A DNA stretch of 64,000 nucleotides from Vibrio rumoiensis (GCF_002218045.2 NZ_AP018685.1:1302001-1366000); one strand, 5' to 3'; shown: positions 27,116 through 36,409, counted from the stretch's first letter. Numbers and translations: made by a program. Notes: generated by a model not told the origin, from the letters alone.

Positions 27116-27123
27116 CAAGAAGC
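27116..27123. repeat. IS66 target-site duplication, left copy
   Basis: CAAGAAGC directly abuts the left inverted repeat and is identical to the 8 bp after the right end. Eight base pairs is the usual IS66-family duplication. Confidence 0.93.
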
Positions 27124-27211
27124 GTAAGCGCATCATAAACCCCGCATTCTAATCGTCTAGCCCGAATAATAAGATCAAACCTCCAACCCAAAGCAGCAAA
27201 GGAGATTTGAA

Positions 27212-27532
27212 ATGGCCAAACGACGCACTAACCAAGAATGGCGAACCCTGTTCGAACGCTATGAATCCAGCCAACTATCACAACGATTATTCTGTGAACG
27301 TAACGGCCTCAGCCTTTCCACTTTTTATGCTAAGCACCAACAGTTAAAGCACATCGAAAAACCGAACACGGTTGGCTTTGTTAAAGCAGAAGTCGTTGAA
27401 AAGACCACAAAGTATCAAGCCACTCACCTTGCCGTTGCCAATATGACCCTGCTCGTCAATGATGTTGAACTGAGCATCCCACAAGGCACGCCAGCGACCT
27501 ATCTTGCAGAACTTATCGGTGCGCTGTCATGA
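27212..27532 (+). CDS. tnpA: IS66 accessory protein TnpA
   Basis: 106 aa. Its N-terminus RTNQEWRTLFERYESSQLSQ followed by FCERNGLSLSTFYAKHQQL is a helix-turn-helix typical of IS66 TnpA/OrfA. Ribosome site AAGGAG lies upstream. It overlaps tnpB by 4 bp (ATGA), the standard IS66 coupling. Required with TnpB and TnpC for IS66 transposition. Confidence 0.92.
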   Translation: MAKRRTNQEWRTLFERYESSQLSQRLFCERNGLSLSTFYAKHQQLKHIEKPNTVGFVKAEVVEKTTKYQATHLAVANMTLLVNDVELSIPQGTPATYLAELIGALS

Positions 27533-27882
27533 AACGTATGCTCAGTGCTCCCGAAATCTATCTCTATCGCGAAAGCGTCGATTTTAGAAAGTCCATCAAC
27601 GGCCTCGCTGCGATTATCGAAAATGACACCGACTTGCCCTTGGGCAGCGGCGCACTATTCCTGTTCACCAACAAACAGCGCGATAAAGTCAAAGTGTTGT
27701 ACTGGGATAAAACAGGCTTTGCTCTTTGGTACAAGCGCCTTGAAAAAGCCAAATATAAATGGCCTTCCAAAGAGAAAAATGACGTGTTTACCCTGACTCA
27801 TTTCGAGCTTGATAGGCTGCTTTCAGGCTTCACGATTATCGGCCATAAACCCGTTAAAATAGAAGATTTTACAATGACTTAA
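27529..27882 (+). CDS. tnpB: IS66 accessory protein TnpB
   Basis: 117 aa, full length for IS66 Orf2 family. Signatures are VDFRKSINGLAAIIE, LPLGSGALFLFTNKQRDKVK and the VLYWDKTGFALWYKRLEK segment. Starts within the stop codon of tnpA. Intact. Confidence 0.95.
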   Translation: MKRMLSAPEIYLYRESVDFRKSINGLAAIIENDTDLPLGSGALFLFTNKQRDKVKVLYWDKTGFALWYKRLEKAKYKWPSKEKNDVFTLTHFELDRLLSGFTIIGHKPVKIEDFTMT

Positions 27883-27941
27883 TCGATAATATAGTCTTAT
27901 CCACCAAGCGTTAACGGCATGATTTTAGTATAATAAATGCC

Positions 27942-29472
27942 ATGAAAAAGACGCCAAATATCAACCCAGAAAGCCAAGATGTTGCCGAGCTACAAGCGAT
28001 GGTGAAAGCGCTGTTGGCGTCAGAAATCCAATTGAAACAAGAGCGCCAATCGCTGCTTGAACAGCTCAAACTTGCCTTCGACCGTCAGTTCGCTAAACGC
28101 TCGGAGGCGTTAAAGCCTTACAATGAATCCCAAGGTGACCTCTTCAACGAAGCGGAGTGTGAAGCTGCTAAAGAAGAAGAGGTTGACGTTGTCACAACGA
28201 CCATCACAACGAAGAAACGCGGTAAACGCAGACCACTGCCAAAGAGCTTGCCTCGTGAGGTTATCGAACTCGATTTAGACGACGATGAAAAGCAGTGCGC
28301 TTGCTGCCAACATAGTCTGCATAAAATCGGTGAAGACCGCAGTGAAAAGCTTGAGTTCACGCCAGCGGTACTCAAAGTGTTGGAATATGTTCGTCCTAAA
28401 TATGCTTGCCGCCAATGCGAGCAAACTCAGGACAACAGCCGCATTGTTCAAAAGCCAGCGCCGCAAAGCATTATCCCGAAGAGCTTCGCCACAGAAAGCT
28501 TGTTGGCCAATATCATCCTCGGTAAATACCAATACGCGATGCCACTTTATCGACAAGAGTCGTTGTTTACCCAGTCGGGTATCGAACTCTCACGAACCAC
28601 GATGGCAAGGTGGATTATCCAAGTCAGTGAGAAGTTCGCCCCGCTTTACGCGGCCTTGAAAGCGCACCTACTTGAGCAAGTGGTGATTCAGGCGGATGAA
28701 ACGCCGCTCAATGTCCTCAAAGAAGATAAACAGTGTTACATGTGGCTCTACTGCTCGGGCGCAGACTCGCCAGATGCCGCACTCCCCAATGTGAAAAATA
28801 TCGTCTTGTACGACTATCAAAACAGTCGCGCGAGGGCGTGCCCCGTTGCCTTCTTGGGCGACTATGATGGGTATCTGCAAACCGATGGCTATGGTGTTTA
28901 TGATGGGCTTCATCTCGTCACCAATGTCGGTTGCTTCGCGCATGCTCGGCGCAAGTTCATGGAGGCGAAAAGCTTCAAGGCAAAGGCAAGTCAGGTAAAG
29001 CGGATAAAGCGTTGGCCAAAATCCAGAAGCTTTATGGAATAGAATCACGCTTAAAAGGTGCCAGTGCCGAAAACGGAAAGCAGAGCGCCAAGAGCATGCT
29101 AAGCCGATACTGGATGAGCTTTATGAATGGATGACAACTCAGAAAGTGCTTGAGTCTAGCCCGCTGGGTAAAGCAATAAAATACACGCTCGGTCAGTGGC
29201 CGAAGCTCACCCGCTATATCGATGACGGTCACTTATCGATAGACAACAACCGAGCTGAACGCGCAATAAAACCGCTGGTTATTGGGAGAAAGAACTGGCT
29301 CTTCTCGACCAATCCCAATGGAGCTGAAGCGAGCGCGATGCTTTACAGTATCGTCGAGACAGCGAAAGCCAACGGCCTTATCGTTTACGACTACATGGTC
29401 AAGTGCATGCAGGAGTTAGCGAAAGCGGAACCTGATATCGATGCACTCCTGCCTTGGAACTTCAAACACTAA
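27942..29472 (+). pseudogene. tnpC: IS66 transposase TnpC with two frameshifts
   Basis: The first frame runs 27942-29042: leucine-zipper-like N-terminus, zinc-finger part (CACCQHSLHK ... YACRQCEQ), and DDE residues in QADETPLNVL and LQTDGYGVYDG. It is thrown out of frame near 28968-28971. The middle part (GKGKSGKADKALAKIQKLYG) is in a second frame, and from about 29070 the third frame encodes AKPILDELYEW and the C-terminal catalytic Glu region IDNNRAERAIKP, ending ALLPWNFKH. Adding one A in each of two AAAA runs (28968-28971 and 29070-29073) restores a 510-residue TnpC. Two decays or two homopolymer sequencing errors. Confidence 0.9.
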
Positions 29473-29505
29473 CAATATCGCCCCGTGGGTTCATGGCGCG
29501 GATAC

Positions 29506-29513
29506 CAAGAAGC
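29506..29513. repeat. IS66 target-site duplication, right copy
   Basis: CAAGAAGC immediately after the right end of the element, identical to 27116-27123. Confidence 0.93.
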
Positions 29514-29797
29514 CGATGAAATCCCGAGCTTTTCAGCAGTGCCATTAGGATCGTGAAACTCTTGATTACTGCGTAAGGTACACAGGTGGATATCCGTTTT
29601 ACCAAATTCTACGGTTTGGTAACTTAAACGTAATTTTGTCATTGGAGGCCTAAATAGTTGGCGCTGAGCCAGCTAACTAGACATGCTAGATGAAATGACA
29701 AAACGAGAAAGGAATATTCAGAGTATAGAATAACAGCAAGAAGGCAATCTATTTATACATTGAGTTTATGTGGTTATTACGGTTATAAGAGGAATAA

Positions 29798-31000
29798 ATG
29801 ACAATATCATCAGTAGAAACCAAAAGAATAATGACAAAGAAGAATCGAATGATGTTACTGGTGGTGGGGGTCTTGTTGATTGCCGCGAATCTACGAGCAC
29901 CGGTAACAGGCATCGCGCCGATGATTGAGTTGATATCCAATTCTTTCCAACTATCAGCAACTCAAGCAGGATTACTCACAACACTGCCGTTAATTGCTTT
30001 TGCTTTATTTGCACCGCCATCGGCTTATTTAGCCAAACGCTTTGGCGTTGAATATACGATATTTTTTGCACTGGTTTTCATTGCGGTAGGGTTAATTCTC
30101 CGTTCGCTTGGTGGTGTCAGTAGTTTGTTTCTTGGGACAGGTTTTATTGGGATTGGTGTCAGTATCGGTAATGTACTGCTGCCGATTGTGGTAAAGCGAG
30201 ATTTTCCAATGAAAGTGGCCTTGATGACGTCTAGTTATGTCTTAGCCATGGGGATAGCTTCTGCATTGGCATCGGCATTTTCTATTCCACTGGCCAATTA
30301 TCATCAAATAGGTTGGCAATGGTCTTTAGCCGCGCTGAGCGTACTTTCCTTTGTTGCTATGATCGTTTGGTTACCGCAACTGGCAAATAATCAGAAACCT
30401 AGCGCCGTCACTAATACGAGCGTTAATTCAGTTAACTTATGGTCTAATTCATTAGCTTGGCAGGTTTCTTTTTATTTAGGCTGTGGTTCGTATTTTACCT
30501 ACACGATGGTGGCTTGGTTACCGAGTTTACTGGTTCAGGCTGGTTATAGCTCTACTGAAGCGGGAGTGGTGCATGGTGTTTTTCAAATTGGTACAGCGCT
30601 TCCTGGAATATTCATCATTCCATTAGTTGCTAAGCTCGCTAATCAACGAATGCCGGCATTTGGGATTTGTTTTATCGCTGGCGTGGCATCTGTAGGGTTA
30701 TTGATGCTGCCACAATTTGCTTACATGTGGTCATTTCTACTTGGGCTTGCTTCGGGAGCTTGGTTTATTTTAGGGTTATCATTTATCAGCTTTAGAACCA
30801 GCAGCCCATTACAAGCTACCGCGTTATCTGGTATGGCGCAATTTTTAGGTTATTCATTAGCGGCTATCGGGCCGATGCTTGCCGGGTATTTACATGGTTT
30901 GAATAATGGTTGGAATGAAGTGATTTGGATGATTGTTATTTTATGTGCAGTCGCTGGCACAATAGGTCTATTTGCAGGGCGGAATACCGTCATTAAATAA
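29798..31000 (+). CDS. MFS transporter, CynX/NimT family
   Basis: 400 aa with about 12 membrane segments and AGAGGA 5 bases before the ATG. The family signature ANLRAPVTGIAPMI in the first helix and GVVHGVFQIGTALPG in the second half are typical of CynX/YeaN-type carriers (cyanate, 2-nitroimidazole and other small anions). The substrate cannot be assigned. It is divergent from the interrupted methyltransferase, sharing a 155-bp promoter region (29643-29797). Confidence 0.87.
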   Translation: MTISSVETKRIMTKKNRMMLLVVGVLLIAANLRAPVTGIAPMIELISNSFQLSATQAGLLTTLPLIAFALFAPPSAYLAKRFGVEYTIFFALVFIAVGLILRSLGGVSSLFLGTGFIGIGVSIGNVLLPIVVKRDFPMKVALMTSSYVLAMGIASALASAFSIPLANYHQIGWQWSLAALSVLSFVAMIVWLPQLANNQKPSAVTNTSVNSVNLWSNSLAWQVSFYLGCGSYFTYTMVAWLPSLLVQAGYSSTEAGVVHGVFQIGTALPGIFIIPLVAKLANQRMPAFGICFIAGVASVGLLMLPQFAYMWSFLLGLASGAWFILGLSFISFRTSSPLQATALSGMAQFLGYSLAAIGPMLAGYLHGLNNGWNEVIWMIVILCAVAGTIGLFAGRNTVIK

Positions 31001-31013
31001 GCGTTTATAAATT

Positions 31014-31042
31014 GGGCATCACTTGATTATTTAGTGATGCCC
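31014..31042. terminator. Bidirectional hairpin between convergent MFS and terC-type genes
   Basis: GGGCATCACT / AGTGATGCCC is a perfect 10-bp stem with a 9-base loop, between two convergent genes. The T-run is weak on either strand. Confidence 0.6.
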
Positions 31043-31073
31043 ATAACGTACTTCGTATAAATGATGATAATTA

Positions 31074-31838
31074 TTACGAGGCAGAAAGCTCTTTTAATTC
31101 TGGTTTATGGGTTTTAGTCTGAGCCTCTTGGCTGTGTTTCTTTTTAAGCTGTATATGACAAAGCTCGAGAATTAAACCAAATAACATCGCAAAGTAAACA
31201 TAGCCTTTGTTGACATGAATAGTGAAGCCTTCTGCCATTAAAAGCCCTCCAAGCAAAATTAAGAATAATAATGCTAGCGTCTTAAATCCAGGGTATTGGA
31301 TGACGAGATTATTGATCTTTTCCGCAATGCAAATCATGACAATCGCTGATGTTAAAATAGCAGCGACCATGATAGGTACTTCATTGGTTAAGCCTATCGC
31401 GGTGATGACTGAGTCCATCGAAAACACAGCATCAACGGCTACGATTTGCAGTAATACGACTGCCATACCTGTACGCATATGAGTTGAGTGCGCTTGTTCT
31501 GTGTGCGTCAACCACGACCATAACTCTTTTGCACTTTTAGCTAATAAAAACCCACCGCCTGCAATCATAATAAGATCACGGCCAGTTAAGCTAAAGTCTT
31601 GTATTATCAATAAGGGCTGTGTTAGTGACATTACCCATGAAATTGAGAACACTAGAGCGATACGAGTTAATACTGCCAAGCTGATACCTAAGTTCCTCGC
31701 AAGTTTACGTTGCTGTACTGGTAATCGTTCGCATAATACCGAGATAAAGACGATGTTATCCACACCTAAAATGATCTCAAGTGCGAATAATGTGGCAAAA
31801 ATAGCCCACGTTTCTGGTTGTAAGAAGAGTTCTAGCAT
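31074..31838 (-). CDS. TerC-family membrane protein
   Basis: 254 aa with about seven membrane segments. TerC-family signatures are LEIILGVDNIVFISVL near the N-terminus and VDAVFSMDSVITAIGL in the middle; the conserved Asp residues (DN, DAVFSMDS) are implicated in metal-ion transport, and family members include Mn2+ exporters. It belongs to the short YgdQ-like branch. I looked for a yybP-ykoY manganese riboswitch upstream and do not see one. Substrate not established. Confidence 0.88.
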   Translation of the reverse strand: MLELFLQPETWAIFATLFALEIILGVDNIVFISVLCERLPVQQRKLARNLGISLAVLTRIALVFSISWVMSLTQPLLIIQDFSLTGRDLIMIAGGGFLLAKSAKELWSWLTHTEQAHSTHMRTGMAVVLLQIVAVDAVFSMDSVITAIGLTNEVPIMVAAILTSAIVMICIAEKINNLVIQYPGFKTLALLFLILLGGLLMAEGFTIHVNKGYVYFAMLFGLILELCHIQLKKKHSQEAQTKTHKPELKELSAS

Positions 31839-32176
31839 GTTGTCGCTCCCAAGGTTGTGGAAGCTTGGTGTGTGTACAGTCGACTAAAGGGGTCGTCCAT
31901 ATAGTTTGTATTTACCTCTTATTGTTTAAGGAAGAATAGTACATCACAGCTTCCTAATACTGACAATATAATCATTTGTAAGAATTTTTAACTGCAACTG
32001 TAGAGGTTTAGAGTGAATTACATTTTTCATCCTTTATATTATTCATTCTTGTGGATTCGACGGCTTATATAGGTATGCAGGATTCAACTATCAAGGCCGG
32101 ATAAATAAAAAAATATAAGCGGAACGGCAATAAGTGGGCGGGTTAGCGTTGAAAGAGAGTGATGAGGATATTGAAA
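31839..32176. promoter_or_regulatory. Upstream region of the terC-type gene
   Basis: About 340 bp between two leftward genes, holding the terC-type promoter. Nothing else recognisable: no riboswitch fold, no small ORF with a ribosome site, no repeat. Confidence 0.35.
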
Positions 32177-32208
32177 TTAAAAAGCCTGCTCGTTGAAAGA
32201 GCAGGCTT
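32177..32208 (-). terminator. Rho-independent terminator of asnS
   Basis: On the minus strand AAGCCTGCTC / GAGCAGGCTT with a 7-base loop is followed by TTTTTAATTTC, 28 bp after the asnS stop. Confidence 0.9.
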
Positions 32209-32235
32209 GAACTTATTGGGTTAACATTCTAATGA

Positions 32236-33636
32236 TTAGAAGTTTGCACTACGTGGTGTACGTGGGAATGGGATCACATCACGAACGTTACCCATACCGG
32301 TAACGTAAGAAACTAAACGCTCAAAACCAAGCCCGAAACCTGCGTGTGGCACTGTACCGTAGCGGCGTAGGTCACGATACCAAGACATGTGCTCAGGATC
32401 GATACCCATTTCAACCATACGAGCATCTAATACCTCTAAACGTTCTTCACGCTGAGAACCACCGATGATTTCACCAATACCTGGTGCTAGTACATCCATA
32501 GCCGCAACCGTTTTACCGTCATCATTCATACGCATGTAGAAAGCTTTAATGTCTTTCGGGTAGTTTTTCACGATCACTGGCGCTTTGAAGTGTTCTTCAG
32601 CAAGGAAGCGCTCGTGCTCAGAAGACATGTCGATACCCCATTCAACAGGGAATTCGAATTCACGACCAGAATCAAGCAAGATTTGGATAGCATCCGTGTA
32701 ATCGACTTGTGCAAAGTCAGATTCAACAAATTGCTCTAGGCGTGTAATGGCTTCTTTATCGATGCGAGAAGCAAAGAACTCAAGATCATCACGACGCTCA
32801 GCAAGCACGGCTTTGAAGACGTATTTCAGCATGTCTTCGGCCAGTTTCGCGACATCATTCAAGTCAGCAAATGCCACTTCAGGCTCAACCATCCAGAATT
32901 CCGCTAAGTGGCGACTCGTGTTGGAGTTTTCGGCACGGAACGTTGGGCCGAAAGTGTAGACTTTACTTAATGCACAAGCATAAGCTTCAGCATTTAGCTG
33001 GCCAGAAACGGTAAGGAATGTTTCTTTACCGAAGAAGTCTTTATCGTAATCAACGTCACCTTTGTCAGTGAGAGGCAGGTTTGCTTGATCGAGTGTTGAA
33101 ACTCGGAACATTTCACCTGCGCCTTCTGCATCAGAAGCGGTAATGAGAGGGGCTGACATCCAGAAATAACCATTTTCATGGTAGAAGCGGTGGATAGCTT
33201 GAGATAAACAGTTACGAACACGTGCAACCGCACCGATCACATTTGTGCGAGGACGAAGGTGGGCAACTTCACGTAAGTACTCAATTGAGTGGCGAGTTTT
33301 AGCCATTGGGTAAGTATCAGCATCTTCAACCCAACCAACCACTTTTACTGCGGTTGCCGATAATTCAAAGTCTTGGCCTTTGGCTGGTGATTCTACAATT
33401 TTACCCGTTACTTCAACTGAGCAACCTGTGGTCAGTTTTAGCACTTCATCATTGTAATTATTTAATTCATTAGGGACCACGGCCTGAATCGGGTCGAAAC
33501 AAGAGCCGTCATAAATGGCAAGGAATGAGATTCCAGCTTTGGAATCACGACGTGTACGGATCCAACCACGTACAGTGATTTCACTGTCTACGGCTAATTT
33601 ACCGCTTAGTACGTCTGCTACAGGCGCGTAAGTCAT
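32236..33636 (-). CDS. asnS: Asparaginyl-tRNA synthetase
   Basis: 466 aa from the ATG at 33636 (GGAGA 6 bases upstream; the frame opens at 33648). Cytoplasmic class IIb synthetase charging tRNA-Asn. It has an N-terminal OB-fold anticodon-binding domain (VRGWIRTRRDSKAGISFLAI), motif 2 FRAENSNTSRHLAEFWMVEPE, and motif 3 GLGFERLVSYVTG close to the C-terminus (RTPRSANF). Length and motifs are standard. Monocistronic. Confidence 0.97.
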   Translation of the reverse strand: MTYAPVADVLSGKLAVDSEITVRGWIRTRRDSKAGISFLAIYDGSCFDPIQAVVPNELNNYNDEVLKLTTGCSVEVTGKIVESPAKGQDFELSATAVKVVGWVEDADTYPMAKTRHSIEYLREVAHLRPRTNVIGAVARVRNCLSQAIHRFYHENGYFWMSAPLITASDAEGAGEMFRVSTLDQANLPLTDKGDVDYDKDFFGKETFLTVSGQLNAEAYACALSKVYTFGPTFRAENSNTSRHLAEFWMVEPEVAFADLNDVAKLAEDMLKYVFKAVLAERRDDLEFFASRIDKEAITRLEQFVESDFAQVDYTDAIQILLDSGREFEFPVEWGIDMSSEHERFLAEEHFKAPVIVKNYPKDIKAFYMRMNDDGKTVAAMDVLAPGIGEIIGGSQREERLEVLDARMVEMGIDPEHMSWYRDLRRYGTVPHAGFGLGFERLVSYVTGMGNVRDVIPFPRTPRSANF

Positions 33637-33915
33637 TTTTTTCTCCATTAAAACACTGCAAAAGAAGGGCAGTGCAAACTATTAATTAGGTGTAATAGAC
33701 TATTAATTAGGTGCAATAGAAAATTATCACAAGTATTCGACATATTACCCATCACAGGTCTGGCTTCAACCTTTATTGTGCAATTATTTCCATTTTTAGC
33801 GCTTTAGTTTTAATTTCAGGTGATAGTGGCCAAAAATATGCGTAAAAAAAAGAGCTAAATAGGTTTTAGTCGAGCTACAATGGAGTCATAACTGACAGGT
33901 AATTAAGGGGGAAGA

Positions 33916-34554
33916 GTGACTTTTCGACTGTTATGTACCACTGTTCTGACAGCCAGCGTATTAGCGGGTTGCTCTACGATTGATGGTGATCGTGTTTCAG
34001 TAAAATCTGCACAAGACGTTAATGATCACATGACTTTCAAACGAGATTCTTTAACTCGTAGTCTTGATTTACAGACAGAATCTTATTGGACCAAATGTGA
34101 ATCTGAATGGGATGGACTGGGTTACCGATATCGAACTTCTGTTTACCCAAGTGGTAATCAGCAAACTCAGATTTATATTCGTTTAAAATCCTCTCAAGGT
34201 GCCTATGGCATAGAAAAAGCGTTTGACGATAATGGTGAACACTATCCTGTTGAGTTGTATAAGCCAGAAAATAAGTCGGATTCCGTTGTTTATGAAAACC
34301 TCGCTTTAAATATTTCTCCTGAGCAATTAAAAGCCGCCAGTAAAGCCCCTGTTGTGATGCACTTAAAAGGCAAGCAGCATGATTGCTCCTTCACGGTTGA
34401 GCAACCAGTTAGTTACGCTTTTTCTTTAAATTATGATGAATTAATGAAGCAAGTGAGTGAAGCTAAAAAAGCGAAACCTGAACCGTCAAAAGGTCAAGAT
34501 TCAAAAGAAGCCGTCGATAACCAAGCAATAGAGAGTGAAAATAATGACAATTAA
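33916..34554 (+). CDS. Predicted lipoprotein of unknown function
   Basis: 212 aa, GTG start preceded by AAGGGGGAA. Lipoprotein signal with lipobox VLAG-Cys19, so it is probably anchored in the inner or outer membrane. The middle part has alternating strands (YRYRTSVYPSGNQQTQIYIRL) and two Cys (WTKCESEW and HDCSFTV) that could pair. The C-terminus is charged and low-complexity. No family recognised. It overlaps the RidA-like gene by 11 bp, so the two are cotranscribed. Confidence 0.75.
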   Translation: MTFRLLCTTVLTASVLAGCSTIDGDRVSVKSAQDVNDHMTFKRDSLTRSLDLQTESYWTKCESEWDGLGYRYRTSVYPSGNQQTQIYIRLKSSQGAYGIEKAFDDNGEHYPVELYKPENKSDSVVYENLALNISPEQLKAASKAPVVMHLKGKQHDCSFTVEQPVSYAFSLNYDELMKQVSEAKKAKPEPSKGQDSKEAVDNQAIESENNDN

Positions 34555-34894
34555 TCGAGTGAACCCTTGTGCACGTTGGTCTGATGTGACGGTTTATAAT
34601 GGCATCGCCCATTTTGTCGAAGTACCTGAAACGGATACCAGCGTTGGGATTAGGGAGCAGGCTCAACAAGTGTTTGCTCAAGCAGAAGAAATGTTAGCGG
34701 CCGCAAATAGTGATAAATCACGTATTTTATCATGCACCATATATCTCACTGACTTCGCGAATATTGATGAATTTAATCAAGAATGGGAAGCTTGGTTACC
34801 TGAGGGCAGTGCACCAAGCCGAGCGTGTGTGAAAGCAGAACTTGCGAATCCTGAATATTTGGTGGAGATTGCGTTTGTCGCTGCTGCGAAATAA
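34544..34894 (+). CDS. RidA/YoaB-family protein
   Basis: 116 aa from the ATG at 34544 (a GTG at 34535 is also in frame; GAGAG upstream suits the ATG). The YjgF/RidA fold is visible: an IREQAQQVFAQAEEMLAAA helix, ILSCTIYLTDFANIDEFNQEW, and APSRACVKAELANPEYLVEI with the conserved Arg that binds the substrate carboxylate in RidA. It probably handles reactive enamine/imine or related metabolites. It lies close to serine dehydratase, the classic source of 2-aminoacrylate, which is suggestive. Confidence 0.85.
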   Translation: MTINRVNPCARWSDVTVYNGIAHFVEVPETDTSVGIREQAQQVFAQAEEMLAAANSDKSRILSCTIYLTDFANIDEFNQEWEAWLPEGSAPSRACVKAELANPEYLVEIAFVAAAK

Positions 34895-34956
34895 CGAGTC
34901 TCGTTGCTAGGACGCTTTGCTGATCGTTAATCGAAAAAGCTTAAAAGCAAGCATTA

Positions 34957-34990
34957 AAAAAGGTGAACAATTAAACTGGTTCACCTTTTT
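34957..34990. terminator. Bidirectional terminator between ridA-like and sdaA
   Basis: AAAAAGGTGAAC / GGTTCACCTTTTT with flanking A- and T-runs, suitable for both convergent transcripts. Confidence 0.85.
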
Positions 34991-35047
34991 ATTTATTTGA
35001 CTTCGAGTTTCCAAGAAGCGAAGCGTTCTAGATTCGATAACCGAGCA

Positions 35048-36409
35048 TCAACAAATCACTTTGACCGCTAAACCACCTTGGGATGTTTCACGATATTTAG
35101 CGTTCATATCTTTACCCGTTTCGAGCATGGTTTCGATAACTTTATCCAGAGACACGCGTGGCTCAGAGGAACGGCGCATTGCCATGCGAGTTGAGTTAAT
35201 CGCTTTTACTGCAGCAATACCATTACGTTCAATACAAGGCACTTGTACTTGGCCTGCAACAGGGTCACAAGTTAAGCCTAAGTTATGCTCCATGCCAATT
35301 TCTGCCGCCATGCAAACTTGTTCAGGACTGCCACCAAGTAATTCAGCAAGGCCAGCTGCTGCCATTGAACAAGCGACACCAACTTCGCCTTGGCAACCGA
35401 CTTCAGCGCCTGAAATAGATGCATTTTGTTTATACAAACCACCAATGGCTCCCGAAGCTGCGAAGTAACGGATGTAGTCTTTTTCTGTGACGGGTTGAAT
35501 GAACTTATCGTAGTAAGCTAATACTGCTGGAATAATGCCACATGCCCCATTGGTAGGTGCGGTAACGACACGACCACCAGCAGCATTTTCTTCATTAACC
35601 GCGAAAGCATACATGTTAACCCAGTCAATCACCGCCATGGGATCGGTTGACGTATTCGATGACGTCATCAATTGTTGGCGTAGGGCAGCTGCACGACGTG
35701 GTACACGTAGCGGGCCAGGTAAAATTCCCTCGGTATTCATGCCTTTTTCCATACACTCACGCATGGTTTTCCAAATATTTGCGAAATAAGTACAAACTTC
35801 ATCTTGAGAATATTGAGCGCTTTCATTCTTCATCACTAAAGTACTGATCGATAAACCATGTTCTTTACATAGTGTGACTAATTCCATCGCAGAATTAAAT
35901 TCGTAAGGCACGTTGTATGATGACTCAATTTTCTTACCAAAATTTTCTTCATCAACAATAAAACCACCACCAATTGAGTAGTAGGTTTTCGTATAAACTA
36001 CTTCGTCGCCGATCCAAGCATGCAAAGTCATGCCATTTTCGTGCAATGAAAGGTTGGTCTTTTGGAAATTCATACCGCCATCTTTTGGAAAATCGACGGT
36101 GTGACTATCCATACCAATAGGCAAGCGTTCTGTTTCTTCAACACGAGCCATGAAGCTCGGGATGGCGTCAATATCTACGTGTTCTGGCGTGTTACCTGCC
36201 AGACCCATAATGATAGCGATATCAGTATGGTGACCTTTCCCTGTCAGTGATAATGAACCGTAAACATCGACAGTAATTTTTGTAATATCATGCAGTTTAC
36301 CTTGCTCCGTAAGATCATCGATAAACTGTTTACCGGCTTTCATAGGGCCAACCGTGTGAGAACTGGATGGGCCAACACCAATTTTGTAGATATCAAAAAC
36401 ACTGATCAT
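35048..36409 (-). CDS. sdaA: L-serine dehydratase (iron-sulphur)
   Basis: 453 aa, usual for single-chain SdaA/SdaB. Deaminates L-serine to pyruvate via a [4Fe-4S] cluster. The N-terminal domain starts MISVFDIYKIGVGPSSSHT; the C-terminal domain has TAPTNGACGIIPAVL, GCQGEVGVACSMAAAGLAEL and CDPVAGQVQVPC, with cluster cysteines. It lies 164 bp downstream of the serine carrier gene sdaC, forming an sdaCA uptake-and-degradation unit. Confidence 0.96.
   Translation of the reverse strand: MISVFDIYKIGVGPSSSHTVGPMKAGKQFIDDLTEQGKLHDITKITVDVYGSLSLTGKGHHTDIAIIMGLAGNTPEHVDIDAIPSFMARVEETERLPIGMDSHTVDFPKDGGMNFQKTNLSLHENGMTLHAWIGDEVVYTKTYYSIGGGFIVDEENFGKKIESSYNVPYEFNSAMELVTLCKEHGLSISTLVMKNESAQYSQDEVCTYFANIWKTMRECMEKGMNTEGILPGPLRVPRRAAALRQQLMTSSNTSTDPMAVIDWVNMYAFAVNEENAAGGRVVTAPTNGACGIIPAVLAYYDKFIQPVTEKDYIRYFAASGAIGGLYKQNASISGAEVGCQGEVGVACSMAAAGLAELLGGSPEQVCMAAEIGMEHNLGLTCDPVAGQVQVPCIERNGIAAVKAINSTRMAMRRSSEPRVSLDKVIETMLETGKDMNAKYRETSQGGLAVKVIC

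Larger units (their letters stand above)
27124..29505 (+). mobile_element. IS66-family insertion sequence (2382 bp)
   Basis: The left end begins GTAAGCGCATCATAAACCCC, the typical GTAAGCG IS66 terminus. The right end, read inward, is an imperfect match (about 14 of the last 19 bases) ending ...GCGCGGATAC. The element carries the standard tnpA-tnpB-tnpC order on the plus strand. The flanking 8-bp CAAGAAGC repeats prove insertion into the methyltransferase gene. tnpC has two frameshifts, so this copy is probably not autonomous as sequenced. Base composition is more GC-rich than its surroundings. Confidence 0.95.
26602..29642 (-). pseudogene. Class I SAM-dependent methyltransferase split by IS66
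   Basis: The 3' part (26602-27123) encodes a Rossmann methyltransferase with motif I RILEIGCGIGLSSLVL, TATDYHPE and motif IV DMIIGSDLLYED, but lacks a proper start. The 5' part (29514-29642) begins with the ATG at 29642 (TTGGAGG region nearby) and encodes MTKLRLSYQTVEFG... as far as ISSAS. Removing 27124-29505 and one copy of the CAAGAAGC duplication joins ...SSAS-WPIFGVLWPSS in frame, giving 651 bp (216 codons plus stop). It belongs to the group related to the METTL21/nicotinamide-N-methyltransferase-like family; substrate unknown. The gene is inactivated here. Confidence 0.9.

Noticed and set aside
28960..29080. Programmed frameshifting in tnpC
   Set aside because: Both sites are plain AAAA runs, without slippery heptamers or stimulating structures, and IS66 TnpC normally is a single frame.
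31839..32000. Possible yybP-ykoY manganese riboswitch upstream of the terC-type gene
   Set aside because: The conserved riboswitch core motifs are not visible on the minus strand; only ordinary AT-rich leader is seen.
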